Part shown: positions 16,960-24,789 of the stretch, in pieces
Position numbering within the stretch: position 1 is the first letter of the stretch
How the letters are laid out: each line of letters opens with the position of its first letter
IMG/VR virus record: IMGVR_UViG_3300030098_001138
Span: 18,370-44,525 of that record
Source of the DNA: a virus
Length of the DNA: 26,156 nt
Direction: 5' to 3' (one strand)
Translations under genes and position numbers: made by a program
The notes under the pieces: generated by a model
Database searches by the model: none
Seen by the model: only the letters and a program-made list of their open reading frames with translations
Told to the model about the DNA's origin: nothing

Positions 16960-17369
16960 TTTACTCCTTTTACTTCTTTATTATTATTATGTAGTAACAA
17001 TATACCTGCTTCATCTTTATAGGTTTCACTAAATATAATTCTAGTTATACCACTTTGCATTATGAGTTTAGCGCATTCCATGCAAGGTGAGAGAGTACAA
17101 TATAATGTTGCACCCTCTGCATTCCCTACACTCCTCGCTAACTTACATATTGCATTTGCTTCTGCATGTATAACCTCAGGTAGTGTACTACCATTAGCAT
17201 GTTTACATTCATTAGGCATACCAGATGGCATACCATTAAATCCGAATGCAAGTATATTATTATCTTTAACAATTACTGCGCCTACTTTATGCTCAGTATC
17301 GTGAGACATCTCACCGATCCTCTTAGCTATATCTAAATATAACTCGTCGTATCTTTGTTGTTTGTCCAT
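16935..17369 (-). CDS. dCMP deaminase
   Basis: A protein of 144 aa of the zinc-dependent cytidine/deoxycytidylate deaminase fold. It contains HAEANAI (His68 zinc ligand, Glu70 proton donor) and SPCMEC (Cys96, Cys99 zinc ligands), with the N-terminal substrate region MPSGMPNECKH typical of dCMP deaminases. It converts dCMP to dUMP, feeding dTMP synthesis. The start overlaps the primase-helicase stop by one base and the end overlaps the RNA polymerase start, so it is co-translated in the replication operon. T4 also carries a dCMP deaminase alongside its dCMP hydroxymethylase, so its presence does not contradict the cytosine-modification idea below. Confidence 0.95.
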   Translation of the reverse strand: MDKQQRYDELYLDIAKRIGEMSHDTEHKVGAVIVKDNNILAFGFNGMPSGMPNECKHANGSTLPEVIHAEANAICKLARSVGNAEGATLYCTLSPCMECAKLIMQSGITRIIFSETYKDEAGILLLHNNNKEVKGVKWRSSLGT

Positions 17370-19009
17370 TAGATCTCCGCGAAAACGTCAGTTGAAGTTA
17401 GTCTCCCCGTTTTATTATTATAGATAGCTGCTCCTGCTGAACCAGTAAGACCAGTAAATCTAGATTTTAATACTCTAAACTTAATTGTATTACGTTCAGT
17501 TGCGTTATCAGCTACTAGGTTTCTAGCAAATGCTACTATATCAAATGATATTTGTTTGATAGAACCACTACCTTTAATATCATCTATAGATGCTAGTTTA
17601 CCTTCTTCAAAGGATGTCCCACCGCCAGGAGCTTTTCTTAAGTGGGATATTAAACATAACCATACATTATGTTTCTTAACAATCTTAAGTAGATCACTCA
17701 TTACTTTATCGATTGCTTCGTTACCAGACAGACCTTCAGATCCTTCTGATACTGCTATAGTTATATGGTCTAACACCAGGTATTTACAACCCATTAAACA
17801 CATATACTCTATTTTATCTGTTAATGTTGAGTCACCAACAGAACCTTGATGATCCAGTAATATTAATCGTTCATCACCGAATACTTTCTCAAAGCCTTGT
17901 CTTAAATCTAAATCAGTTAAGTTATTACTTTCATGATCTAGTCTTTGGTTAAGAGTCATCTCAATAAACTTCTCAGCTGTATCACCTACACTTTCTTCAA
18001 GTGATATTAAACCAACTTTATTTTCTTCAATAACTCCATCAGCATCTGGTTTATCATTAAGTAAATCTAATATAATCTCTTTAACTATTGTAGATTTACC
18101 AGAGCCAGTGCCACTAGTAAACAAAGTAATCTCACCTTGTCTTATACCTTTGAGCTTATCATTTAAACCTGATAAACAATTAGGGTAAGGTCTAGACTTA
18201 GTTCTTTGTCGCTGTTGGAACTGTTCCCATATAGATTCACCTACTATTAAACCAGCAGGTGACCAGGTTTCTGCATCCCAATAGCTTTGTAGTAAACTTT
18301 TAGAGCCATGCTTTAATAGCTGTTCACATGGATCTTTCTCTAATAGCTTTGCTACTTTAACTTTACCAGCACCAATTATTTTAGCGACTTTCTGTACTGC
18401 TGCTTGACCAGCTTCATCTTTATCAAAGAATAATATTACGGATTCAAACTTTCTAATCCATTCTCTTTGTTCAAGTACAACCTTACAACCTGATGCACTT
18501 GGTATAGATACTACTGGAAATATTTTATTATATTTATCTAAGAAACTTTGTGCCACTGCACAAGCATCTAGCTCGCCCTCAGTTATAACAAGTGTCTTAC
18601 CACCGTTACTTACTGCTTGACCGAACAATTCTATATTAGTAAAGTTACCATGTGTTACAAAACTTTTAGGTAACTTACGTTCTTTATATGCAATCACTTT
18701 ACCATCATATTTATTTGTATATGGATAGAAGTGTGAACCACCGGAACCGTCAGGATTTACTGCCATCTTAATTCCGAAGTGATCTACTACTTGTTTACTT
18801 ATACCACGAGAAGTAATTGCAAAGCTATTTAACTCGTGGATTTCATCGAGAGTTGTGTTGTTATTAGGTTTAACAACGGGTTCTAAGTCATTCATATTAT
18901 TTACTTTCTTAGTTGAATATTGACATGAGAAACAGTATGCGCCGTCTTCATAAATTGTAAACGCATCTGATGAATCACACTTTGGACATGCTGTCTGTTT
19001 GTAACTCAT
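17369..19009 (-). CDS. Primase-helicase (T7 gp4-like)
   Basis: A protein of 546 aa. The N-terminal zinc ribbon has CPKC (8-11) and CFSC (26-29). A TOPRIM-type primase core follows with LVITEGELDACA (about 137-148) and ILFFDKDEAG (about 192-201). The C-terminal RecA-like helicase has Walker A SGTGSGKS at about residue 300, Walker B-type YLVLDHITIAVS and a terminal Phe/Arg-rich region. It primes lagging-strand synthesis and unwinds the fork as a hexameric ring. Length is close to T7 gp4 (566 aa). The start overlaps the RusA gene by 35 nt. An internal Met at 39 might give a helicase-only form like T7 gp4B, but no strong ribosome binding site precedes it. Confidence 0.96.
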   Translation of the reverse strand: MSYKQTACPKCDSSDAFTIYEDGAYCFSCQYSTKKVNNMNDLEPVVKPNNNTTLDEIHELNSFAITSRGISKQVVDHFGIKMAVNPDGSGGSHFYPYTNKYDGKVIAYKERKLPKSFVTHGNFTNIELFGQAVSNGGKTLVITEGELDACAVAQSFLDKYNKIFPVVSIPSASGCKVVLEQREWIRKFESVILFFDKDEAGQAAVQKVAKIIGAGKVKVAKLLEKDPCEQLLKHGSKSLLQSYWDAETWSPAGLIVGESIWEQFQQRQRTKSRPYPNCLSGLNDKLKGIRQGEITLFTSGTGSGKSTIVKEIILDLLNDKPDADGVIEENKVGLISLEESVGDTAEKFIEMTLNQRLDHESNNLTDLDLRQGFEKVFGDERLILLDHQGSVGDSTLTDKIEYMCLMGCKYLVLDHITIAVSEGSEGLSGNEAIDKVMSDLLKIVKKHNVWLCLISHLRKAPGGGTSFEEGKLASIDDIKGSGSIKQISFDIVAFARNLVADNATERNTIKFRVLKSRFTGLTGSAGAAIYNNKTGRLTSTDVFAEI

Positions 19010-19418
19010 AATTAACCGTCCTTTCTAGTAGGTCTTTATCATTTACTATTGTTAAAGGTAAAGCGTCTATCCATTTTTCTACTTTAACAAATAAATATTC
19101 TTTACCTTTAGCTGTTATGTGTTTATCTAATTTGATATGATAAACTTTATTATCATTAAACTTTTCAAAGATACCTTGGTATGTATCTAACAGTGGCTTA
19201 ACTACATTATCTAGGTCTGCCATTCTATTAGATACACCAGCAATAATTTCAAACTCCAGAAGATCTGAATCTTCAAAGGGCCATTCAACCCCTTGAAGTT
19301 CATCTCTTAATTCATTCTGATACTCTACGTACTTGATCTGCTTTATTGCTTTGTTCCTGTACGTCATTTGATTTGCTGACAGTGGTTTTACTTTGAATGT
19401 ATGCTTTAATATCTTCAT
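18975..19418 (-). CDS. RusA-family Holliday junction resolvase
   Basis: A protein of 147 aa. The N-terminus (FKVKPLSANQMTYRNK) and the core RMADLDNVVKPLLDTYQGIF...FNDNKV are typical of RusA. Asp68, Asp70, Lys74 and Asp89 match the catalytic set Asp70, Asp72, Lys76 and Asp91 of Escherichia coli RusA. It would cut branched DNA before packaging, a task done in T7 by endonuclease I (gp3), which is absent here. The first 107 nt overlap the 3' end of the exonuclease gene in another frame, and the last 35 nt overlap the primase-helicase. The early start is needed to include the conserved N-terminal strand. Confidence 0.88.
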   Translation of the reverse strand: MKILKHTFKVKPLSANQMTYRNKAIKQIKYVEYQNELRDELQGVEWPFEDSDLLEFEIIAGVSNRMADLDNVVKPLLDTYQGIFEKFNDNKVYHIKLDKHITAKGKEYLFVKVEKWIDALPLTIVNDKDLLERTVNYELQTDSMSKV

Positions 19419-20127
19419 ATTCTTTCCATGATGTTAGCATTCTCAGTAATTTATGACTAAGATTTAATTGCTTTTCAGTTTGTCCATGTTCTTTCCAAGC
19501 TGATTTAATCTTATTCCATTGTCTTGATAGTGGTACGCCAGCTAATATCTTTTCAGCTTTCTTAGGACCAATACCTTTTAGACCTGGAATATTATCTGTA
19601 TTATCACCAGTTAAACATTGGATATATAAATTATGTAGTGCTTCTTCTTCATTAATAAGCTGCCAAGTATCTTTACTATAGTTATAGTGGTGACCTGGTA
19701 TCTGTAATAAATCTTTATCTATACCACAGATTACATAATCTTCTTTATTATCTAATGCTTCATGTGCCCAGATAGAAACTAAATCATCTGCTTCCATACC
19801 ATCAGCTTGAATAGCGCCTTTAGATACAGCATATTTATGTAGATAATTTAAGCTGTCTCTTATTTTCTTATCAAGTTCAGGACGATTAGATTTATAGTCA
19901 GGACTTAAATCTTTTCTATAATTTCCTTTACCTTTAACAGCATATAATACTACCAGCTTTTCTCTTTCATCAAAAGGATTAATTATTTTATTTGATACTT
20001 CCATTTTCATGGTATTACAAAAAGCATTATAGCTTCTTCTTAATTGAGCTTGAGTCTTAGCTTTATAAGCTATCTTAAAGAATATAGAATCAGTATCTAC
20101 CAACATAAACTTTTGAATTGGTTTCAT
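19312..20127 (-). CDS. 5'-3' exonuclease (T7 gp6 / FEN family)
   Basis: A protein of 271 aa with the PIN/FEN nuclease pattern: FMLVDTDSIFFK near the N-terminus (Asp11, Asp13), QADGMEADDLVSIW, YVICGIDKDLLQIPG, and GDNTDNIPGLKGIGPKKAEKI, the acidic site joined to the helix-3-turn-helix DNA-binding motif. It removes RNA primers and resects ends during replication and host DNA breakdown. The ATG directly follows the stop of the neighbouring gene, with AAGGA upstream. The C-terminal 35 residues are polar and lie in the overlap with RusA, so they are probably dispensable for the fold. Confidence 0.94.
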   Translation of the reverse strand: MKPIQKFMLVDTDSIFFKIAYKAKTQAQLRRSYNAFCNTMKMEVSNKIINPFDEREKLVVLYAVKGKGNYRKDLSPDYKSNRPELDKKIRDSLNYLHKYAVSKGAIQADGMEADDLVSIWAHEALDNKEDYVICGIDKDLLQIPGHHYNYSKDTWQLINEEEALHNLYIQCLTGDNTDNIPGLKGIGPKKAEKILAGVPLSRQWNKIKSAWKEHGQTEKQLNLSHKLLRMLTSWKEYEDIKAYIQSKTTVSKSNDVQEQSNKADQVRRVSE

Positions 20128-20613
20128 TTATTTTTCCTTTCTTTCTAAAATATAACGACGCTGTAAATGCTTACGAATATCTGCATAAAATCCGTTATAT
20201 TTAGAAGGTTTAATTATATCTATTAGTTCCCAGTATTCTAGTATACCAAGTGTATTAACTTTAACTACATCACCGGCAACTAATAATCGTTGAGGTCTAT
20301 CTTCCCATTCACAGAAGTAAAAGTTATCAGTTAAATCTCTTTGCTTTAATAAATAAACCATTTTATTACATGGAATATTATACCAGGTTTTAATAAACTT
20401 AACGTCTACATTACCATATAATTGATCAACACCATCAACTTGCCAGTCAATATGATCTTGCCAAGTTCCTCTGTCAATCATATGCCATTCAAATATTTCA
20501 CATTCAATATCAAGTTTTAATTGTTCGAATGATCTATTCCTAGGATTATATATTTCAGCGCGAGCATCACGTTGATTAATAAAATCTTTTGTTACATTAA
20601 TATCTACAATCAT
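20128..20613 (-). CDS. Hypothetical 161-aa protein, possible PD-(D/E)XK nuclease fold
   Basis: Not recognised with certainty. Acidic residues in an N-terminal helix (LKLDIECEIFEWH, about 32-44) are followed by WQVDGVDQLYGNVDVKF, giving Asp63 and Asp70-Val-Lys72. This D...DxK arrangement at two adjacent strands is what PD-(D/E)XK nucleases show. The rest is a strand-rich region (YFCEWEDRPQRLLVAGDVVKV) and a basic C-terminus. It lies between DNA polymerase and exonuclease genes with one-base junctions, so a role in DNA metabolism is likely. The assignment rests on a short motif only. Confidence 0.6.
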   Translation of the reverse strand: MIVDINVTKDFINQRDARAEIYNPRNRSFEQLKLDIECEIFEWHMIDRGTWQDHIDWQVDGVDQLYGNVDVKFIKTWYNIPCNKMVYLLKQRDLTDNFYFCEWEDRPQRLLVAGDVVKVNTLGILEYWELIDIIKPSKYNGFYADIRKHLQRRYILERKEK

Positions 20614-22457
20614 TAGTGAACCTCCGCATAGTTATTACCAATTGTACCTTCACCTGCCATAATATCTACACCCATTTCTTTAGGGCCTTCAGCAAATGAT
20701 TCGATTAGAATTTCTAATACTCGGTTAGCATCTTTATCTGCTGCTGACCAAGCTACCTCATCATGATAATAAAGTCTAGGTTGTGCATCAAGATTTTCTT
20801 CTTTAATCTTTCGCATTTGATAAGCTACTGCTGCTTTAGTTGTAATAGCTTCACAGCTTTGTAGTAAATAATTAAGTGTCTGATAATCTTGAGGTGTATA
20901 TACTTTACGTCCGTCAAGACCAGGAATATAACCTTCAAGACTAGAGCTATGACAGTCTGTTACATTCCACATAGAAACTAGTTTATCTTTTAATGCTTTT
21001 AATCCTGGTATAGCATTACCGTATGCATCAATAGATTCTTTACCTCTCTTAATATTACCAACACCTGTTAATACTTTACCAAGTTTAGTAGCACCAGCAC
21101 CAAATAGAAATGCATAGATCCAAGTCTTTGCAGTTCGTCTATCAGTATCAATGATGTCTGCATTATATTGATGTATATCTCCACTCATAATTTGGTTAGT
21201 GAGGTTATCATCTTTAGCATAATGTGCAAGAGATCTGAATTGATTACCGCTAGAGTCAGCACCTACTATCTTTCTTCCAGGTTCTGCTACTAGTAATTCA
21301 CGAAGTTCTTTACCAAGTTCAGCAGTTACTGCAGGTAAATTAGCAATAACTTCATGACGGCATCTGAATGTAGGTGTACCTACTACCCATAGATTACCAT
21401 GCAATCTGTTATTCTTTAGGTTTTCTATCCAACCTTCTACTACACCACGTCTGGATCTGAGTGTTGTCCAATGATGTATAGCAGATCCATCCCAACCTAA
21501 TTTATCTAAAGAAGTTTTAGTTAGCTTAGGTGTTTTCTTAATGAACTCTCTACCTAATCTTTCCATCTTCCAATCATCAGGTTTCCATCCGATTGTATAA
21601 AGATATTCTTTAACTTGTTCTAAGTTACCTAGGTTTGCAGGCTTAGTTATTTTTCTTTGGAATGGTTCATTTATAGGCCATCTAAATGTATCTTCAGGTT
21701 TAACTTTAACACCTATGTATTCACTTAACATACGTGCAGTAGCTGCAGTATAATAACCTTTCTTAGTATACTTCGGTGTCTTAGGTTGCTTATCAATTAA
21801 TCGAGTGACAGCTGGAAGTTTAGGTTCAATAACTTTTTCTATTTCATTCATTCGAGATTTAATTTTATCTAATAAATTCAATGCTTTATCTTTATCGAAT
21901 GACCATCCATAGTATCTACAGTATGCATCGAACTTAGCAGTTGCCATTTCATTTCTTAAACCTTTGCGGATTTTAGGATTACGTTTAGCCATAACATTAA
22001 GTTCGATTGTAAGTTGATTATAGATTGCAGCATTTAAATTAACATCTCTTACACAATACTCCATCATTTTCTCAGAGAATTGTGACCAATCATCATAATC
22101 TCCTTTATGATATTTAAGATGCTCACCCCATCCAGCTAACCCATGTTTATGTGGTCGTCTATAATTTAATACTTGAGATGCTATCCATGTATCGAAGAAT
22201 CTATCTCCATCATACAAATCAATATCATAAAGTTTCTTTATTATTAATGCATCAAATCCTATTCCGTTATGTGCTATTAATAATTTTGCGTGTTGTAATA
22301 ATGATAGACCCATTTTAATATTGCCATTATATTTTCTTTCAATATCTGTAGTGTCTGCGTATTTCATGATGCGCCCAGTGTCTATATCTTTTATGACTAG
22401 ACACCAGATTTTAGTTGCATCAAGACCATCGGTTTCTATATCAAAAACCAGTCTCAT
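20613..22457 (-). CDS. DNA polymerase, family A (T7 gp5-like)
   Basis: A protein of 614 aa. The 3'-5' exonuclease domain has FDIETDG (Asp6, Glu8), IAHNGIGFD and YCVRDVN. The polymerase domain has motif A GADSSGNQFRSLAHY (Asp401), motif B DRRTAKTWIYAFLFGAG (Lys444, Tyr448) and motif C YYHDEVAW (Asp566). It replicates the phage genome, probably with host thioredoxin in the T7 manner, though the thioredoxin-binding loop cannot be judged. Tyr448 corresponds to the Klenow 762 position, where Tyr is also found in T7. The motif A Glu (T7 Glu480, Klenow Glu710) is replaced by Gln406. The gene is 90 residues shorter than T7 gp5. ATG follows AAGGAATAGAT. Confidence 0.97.
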   Translation of the reverse strand: MRLVFDIETDGLDATKIWCLVIKDIDTGRIMKYADTTDIERKYNGNIKMGLSLLQHAKLLIAHNGIGFDALIIKKLYDIDLYDGDRFFDTWIASQVLNYRRPHKHGLAGWGEHLKYHKGDYDDWSQFSEKMMEYCVRDVNLNAAIYNQLTIELNVMAKRNPKIRKGLRNEMATAKFDAYCRYYGWSFDKDKALNLLDKIKSRMNEIEKVIEPKLPAVTRLIDKQPKTPKYTKKGYYTAATARMLSEYIGVKVKPEDTFRWPINEPFQRKITKPANLGNLEQVKEYLYTIGWKPDDWKMERLGREFIKKTPKLTKTSLDKLGWDGSAIHHWTTLRSRRGVVEGWIENLKNNRLHGNLWVVGTPTFRCRHEVIANLPAVTAELGKELRELLVAEPGRKIVGADSSGNQFRSLAHYAKDDNLTNQIMSGDIHQYNADIIDTDRRTAKTWIYAFLFGAGATKLGKVLTGVGNIKRGKESIDAYGNAIPGLKALKDKLVSMWNVTDCHSSSLEGYIPGLDGRKVYTPQDYQTLNYLLQSCEAITTKAAVAYQMRKIKEENLDAQPRLYYHDEVAWSAADKDANRVLEILIESFAEGPKEMGVDIMAGEGTIGNNYAEVH

Positions 22458-22459
22458 AT

Positions 22460-22639
22460 CTATTCCTTTCTGCCAGCCTCCAGCTCAGCTTTAAGTTTAT
22501 TATTTTCAGCTATTAAATTATCAAATATATTTAATAGTTTTAATTTATCTTCATCACCTACAACCATAGTTCTAATTTGATGAAGCGTAATTCCACCATC
22601 TGGTGCAACATTAGTTTCTTGTAAATCATCTTTACTCAT
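22460..22639 (-). CDS. Small coiled-coil protein, 59 aa
   Basis: ATG at 22639 is preceded by AAGGAG, and the frame ends with TAG two bases before the DNA polymerase start. The product begins MSKDDLQETNVAPDGGITLHQIR and ends in an amphipathic helix with regular Leu/Ile spacing (LKLLNIFDNLIAENNKLKAE), which suggests a coiled coil or dimer. It fills what would otherwise be a 190-bp gap in a compact operon. Function unknown; its position suggests an accessory of replication. Confidence 0.8.
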   Translation of the reverse strand: MSKDDLQETNVAPDGGITLHQIRTMVVGDEDKLKLLNIFDNLIAENNKLKAELEAGRKE

Positions 22640-22648
22640 ATATACTCC

Positions 22649-23167
22649 TTATTCATATTGAGCGTTAGCTACATTATTTTTAAGTTCATTATTAAGATCA
22701 CGCTTTTCTCTTAACATTTGAAGTCTTTCTTTTTCTGATTCAAATATATCAAAGAGTATACCGCAATCTTCTTTAGTTATATTAGGGCTTTTCCATCCTT
22801 CAGGTTTAACCATATCTGGTAAACCAAATGGATTCTTCCTGGATTTATTTGCTCCAGGTTCTTTAGCCATATTAGAATGATGTATTTTATCCCATGCTAC
22901 ATCGGCATTACATTTAAATAAATCTAATGTACCTATTGCAATAACAATAAGATCAATTAAACCATCAACTACTTCTTTGTGATCTTTATTTAGGAAAGCG
23001 GCTTGAGTTTCTTCAAACTCTTCTTCTAAGAAGTCTAATCTAAATGCTAAGAAATCATTTAGTATTTTATAATTCTTTGAGCGGTACATATCTTCTACCC
23101 ACTCTGTTGCACCAAACTTGTAGTGCATATCATTTATATCTGATAGCCATTCACTTTTTAAGGTCAT
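22649..23167 (-). CDS. MazG-like all-alpha NTP pyrophosphohydrolase
   Basis: A protein of 172 aa. The pattern RLDFLEEEFEET (Glu49, Glu52) followed after 12 residues by EVVDGLIDLIVIAIG (Glu65, Asp68, Asp72) matches the ExxE(12-28)ExxD metal site of MazG/HisE-type nucleotide pyrophosphatases. A conserved phage extension follows: AWDKIHHSNMAKEPG and MVKPEGWKSPN. These enzymes hydrolyse (d)NTPs to monophosphates; T4 gp56, which removes dCTP during cytosine modification, belongs to this superfamily. Substrate cannot be read from sequence. The gene overlaps the ThyA-family gene by 17 nt, so the two are probably co-regulated. Confidence 0.85.
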   Translation of the reverse strand: MTLKSEWLSDINDMHYKFGATEWVEDMYRSKNYKILNDFLAFRLDFLEEEFEETQAAFLNKDHKEVVDGLIDLIVIAIGTLDLFKCNADVAWDKIHHSNMAKEPGANKSRKNPFGLPDMVKPEGWKSPNITKEDCGILFDIFESEKERLQMLREKRDLNNELKNNVANAQYE

Positions 23168-23954
23168 ATTTTATAAACTCCTTATGCTTATAGTCTAATA
23201 TATTTAAATCTGTAGGTTCAAAATCTGTAAATTTAAATTGACGTAGCAAACTATACAATGGCGGTGCTGTTATAGCTCTACTCATTTGTTCAGTTACTTT
23301 ATCAAAATGTTCTTCATAAATATGACAGTCACCTACAATTAAATTAATTCTTCTTGGTTTTAAGTTAGTAATACTTGCTATATTTGCTAAGAAAGTTGCT
23401 GCAAATATCATATCACTAGGAACACCAATCATCCAGTCACCAGATCTTTGATACATTGTTAGATCTAAATAGGATTCATAGCCTTCATCTTGTACATAGA
23501 ATTGGTACATAAAATGACAGCATGGTAAGCTAGATGTAGGTATATTTTCAGGATTCCATGCATCTACTATTAGTCTTCGGCTATGAGGATTTTCTTTAAT
23601 ATTTTGTATTAATCTTTCGATTTGATTAACACCATTATAATCAACCCAACTATTACCGTAATCAATGCGTAGCTCGCCAGTATCAGGATCTCCGAACTCA
23701 TTCCAATAATTACACCCCCATTTCTGAAAATCTTTTATATTTTTAGGTCCTCTAATAATTGCTGCATACTCACCAAGTACACTGTTAATATTCATTTTAC
23801 GTGTAGTAATTACAGGAAATCTATCATCACTCATATCGAAATGTAATGTTTGAGTAAATAAAGATTTTACCCAACCATTTCTAGTTTCCCTGAATTCACC
23901 ATTCATTAGTATTTCATCTGCTATACGCAAATATTTACTTTCATATCTGCTCAT
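23151..23954 (-). CDS. ThyA-family enzyme with dCMP-type active site (predicted dCMP methylase/hydroxymethylase)
   Basis: A protein of 267 aa of the thymidylate synthase fold: Glu62 in GEYAAI, Arg126-Arg127 in SRRLIVDAW, catalytic Cys146 in LPCCHFMYQFYV, MYQRSGDWMIGVPSD, and GDCHIYEEH (His211, Tyr213). In thymidylate synthases RSxDxxxGxPFN places Asn177 on the uracil ring; here the ungapped match RSGDWMIGVPSD puts Asp181 there. Asp at this site is the signature of T4 dCMP hydroxymethylase, and Asn-to-Asp mutants of thymidylate synthase prefer dCMP. The APVAI-type C-terminus is also absent. His after the catalytic Cys is still thymidylate-synthase-like, so the product (5-methyl- or 5-hydroxymethyl-dCMP) is open. 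A divergent dTMP synthase remains possible. Confidence 0.85.
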   Translation of the reverse strand: MSRYESKYLRIADEILMNGEFRETRNGWVKSLFTQTLHFDMSDDRFPVITTRKMNINSVLGEYAAIIRGPKNIKDFQKWGCNYWNEFGDPDTGELRIDYGNSWVDYNGVNQIERLIQNIKENPHSRRLIVDAWNPENIPTSSLPCCHFMYQFYVQDEGYESYLDLTMYQRSGDWMIGVPSDMIFAATFLANIASITNLKPRRINLIVGDCHIYEEHFDKVTEQMSRAITAPPLYSLLRQFKFTDFEPTDLNILDYKHKEFIKYDLKK

Positions 23955-24310
23955 TAATGTAATGCCTTTCTACCTAGAAATTGTATTCTAGATCTTAAAT
24001 CACCAATAGTTAATTCAGGTTCTATATCATCACCTTCTTCATTGGTTCCTACAACTAAACCTTTACCTGCTAATAATATAGGTTCAACAAAATAATTATT
24101 GTCAGTATATCTAAAGAAGTAATTCATATTTGAAAGCATTCCGTTATCATCAACATACATATATTGACCCCATTCATCTAAACGTACACCATCAATTGTA
24201 TCACAATTTATAGTATCTTGGATCCAATGTAATCTTGAGTACTGCTTATTTCCTTCATAGAATACTTCTTTAATAGTTTCATCGATAGGATTTATAAGTA
24301 TTGCTCTCAT
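23954..24310 (-). CDS. DUF3846-type protein
   Basis: A protein of 118 aa starting MRAILINPIDETIKEVFYEG and containing LDEWGQYMYVDDNGMLS, a hydrophobic PILLAGKGLVVGTNEEGDD segment and a final LTIGDLRSRIQFLGR. The order of these blocks (short strand with NP, an Asp-Asp-Gly turn, an AGKGLVVG strand, and a C-terminal helix) is that of the DUF3846 family, which is common in phages and has no known function. It shares one base with each neighbour (TAATG-type junctions), so it belongs to the same translational unit as the nucleotide enzymes. Confidence 0.8.
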   Translation of the reverse strand: MRAILINPIDETIKEVFYEGNKQYSRLHWIQDTINCDTIDGVRLDEWGQYMYVDDNGMLSNMNYFFRYTDNNYFVEPILLAGKGLVVGTNEEGDDIEPELTIGDLRSRIQFLGRKALH

Positions 24311-24612
24311 TATCCTGACCTCATTACAGGTTTATCTAACTTTTTATTTTCTAAATATGCAGCAAACATTGCACAATAAACTGCCATATCTACTAGCGTA
24401 TCTTCTAATGATTCAAAGTTAATTTCTTTGTCTTCATTTTCTGCAAGACTTCTCATACGTAAATATTTAGTATGAATCATATGCATATACGACTTATTGC
24501 CGTATGGAAAGTAATCTTCTTCAGTCCACATGTCACCTTGATAATCAGCTTGCTTCTTTTCTTTAAGCTCAGCGGCTTCATGTAATATAGTTGAGGCTGT
24601 TACTTTTGCCAT
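24310..24612 (-). CDS. DUF1599 / Nmad1-like protein
   Basis: A protein of 100 aa. The pattern is KQADYQGDMW, then DYFPYGNKSYMHMIHTKYLRMRSL, then NFESLEDTLVDMAVYCAMFAAYL. Lys-Tyr-Gly/Trp followed by an IxxKxxRxxSL helix and a DTxxDxxxY helix resembles DUF1599, named nucleotide modification associated domain 1 because of its genomic links. The biochemical role is not established. The gene overlaps the 48-aa gene upstream by 13 nt. Assignment is by pattern memory, not by search. Confidence 0.7.
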   Translation of the reverse strand: MAKVTASTILHEAAELKEKKQADYQGDMWTEEDYFPYGNKSYMHMIHTKYLRMRSLAENEDKEINFESLEDTLVDMAVYCAMFAAYLENKKLDKPVMRSG

Positions 24613-24746
24613 TTGTCTTTCCTTTCTTTTTTACGATTATATTTCTTTTTGCTTTTAACAACTTGAGGACGATATTTAGGATCTTCAAGTGTTTTAGCAA
24701 TTGGGTTTACTTTAATAAGTAATGGATTTGTTATATGTATTTTCAT
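24600..24746 (-). CDS. Small basic NPxA-type phage protein, 48 aa, first gene of the replication operon
   Basis: ATG at 24746 has GGAG 9 nt upstream, and the frame closes with TAA inside the next gene. The peptide begins MKIHITNPLLIKVNPIAKTL, continues EDPKYRPQVVKSKKKYNRKK and ends very basic. Short phage proteins with NPxAxxLxxxKYxPQVVxxKKxxxxR occur near the start of early regions in T7-like phages. Function is unknown; the basic tail suggests nucleic acid binding. Confidence 0.78.
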   Translation of the reverse strand: MKIHITNPLLIKVNPIAKTLEDPKYRPQVVKSKKKYNRKKERKDKWQK

Positions 24747-24758
24747 GACCGCATACTC

Positions 24759-24778
24759 CGGATGTGGGTTTATAAAAA
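24759..24778 (+). repeat. 20-bp direct repeat, left copy flanking the small terminase gene
   Basis: CGGATGTGGG followed by TTTATAAAAA. It matches the copy at 25249-25268 at 18 of 20 positions. The two copies lie just outside the small terminase gene on either side. This copy also overlaps the ribosome binding site region of the 48-aa gene on the other strand. Confidence 0.75.
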
Positions 24779-24789
24779 TAGTTATAGAA

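Noticed and set aside
16935-17369. dCMP deaminase as evidence against cytosine modification
   Set aside because: T4 carries both dCMP deaminase and dCMP hydroxymethylase, so coexistence is not contradictory.
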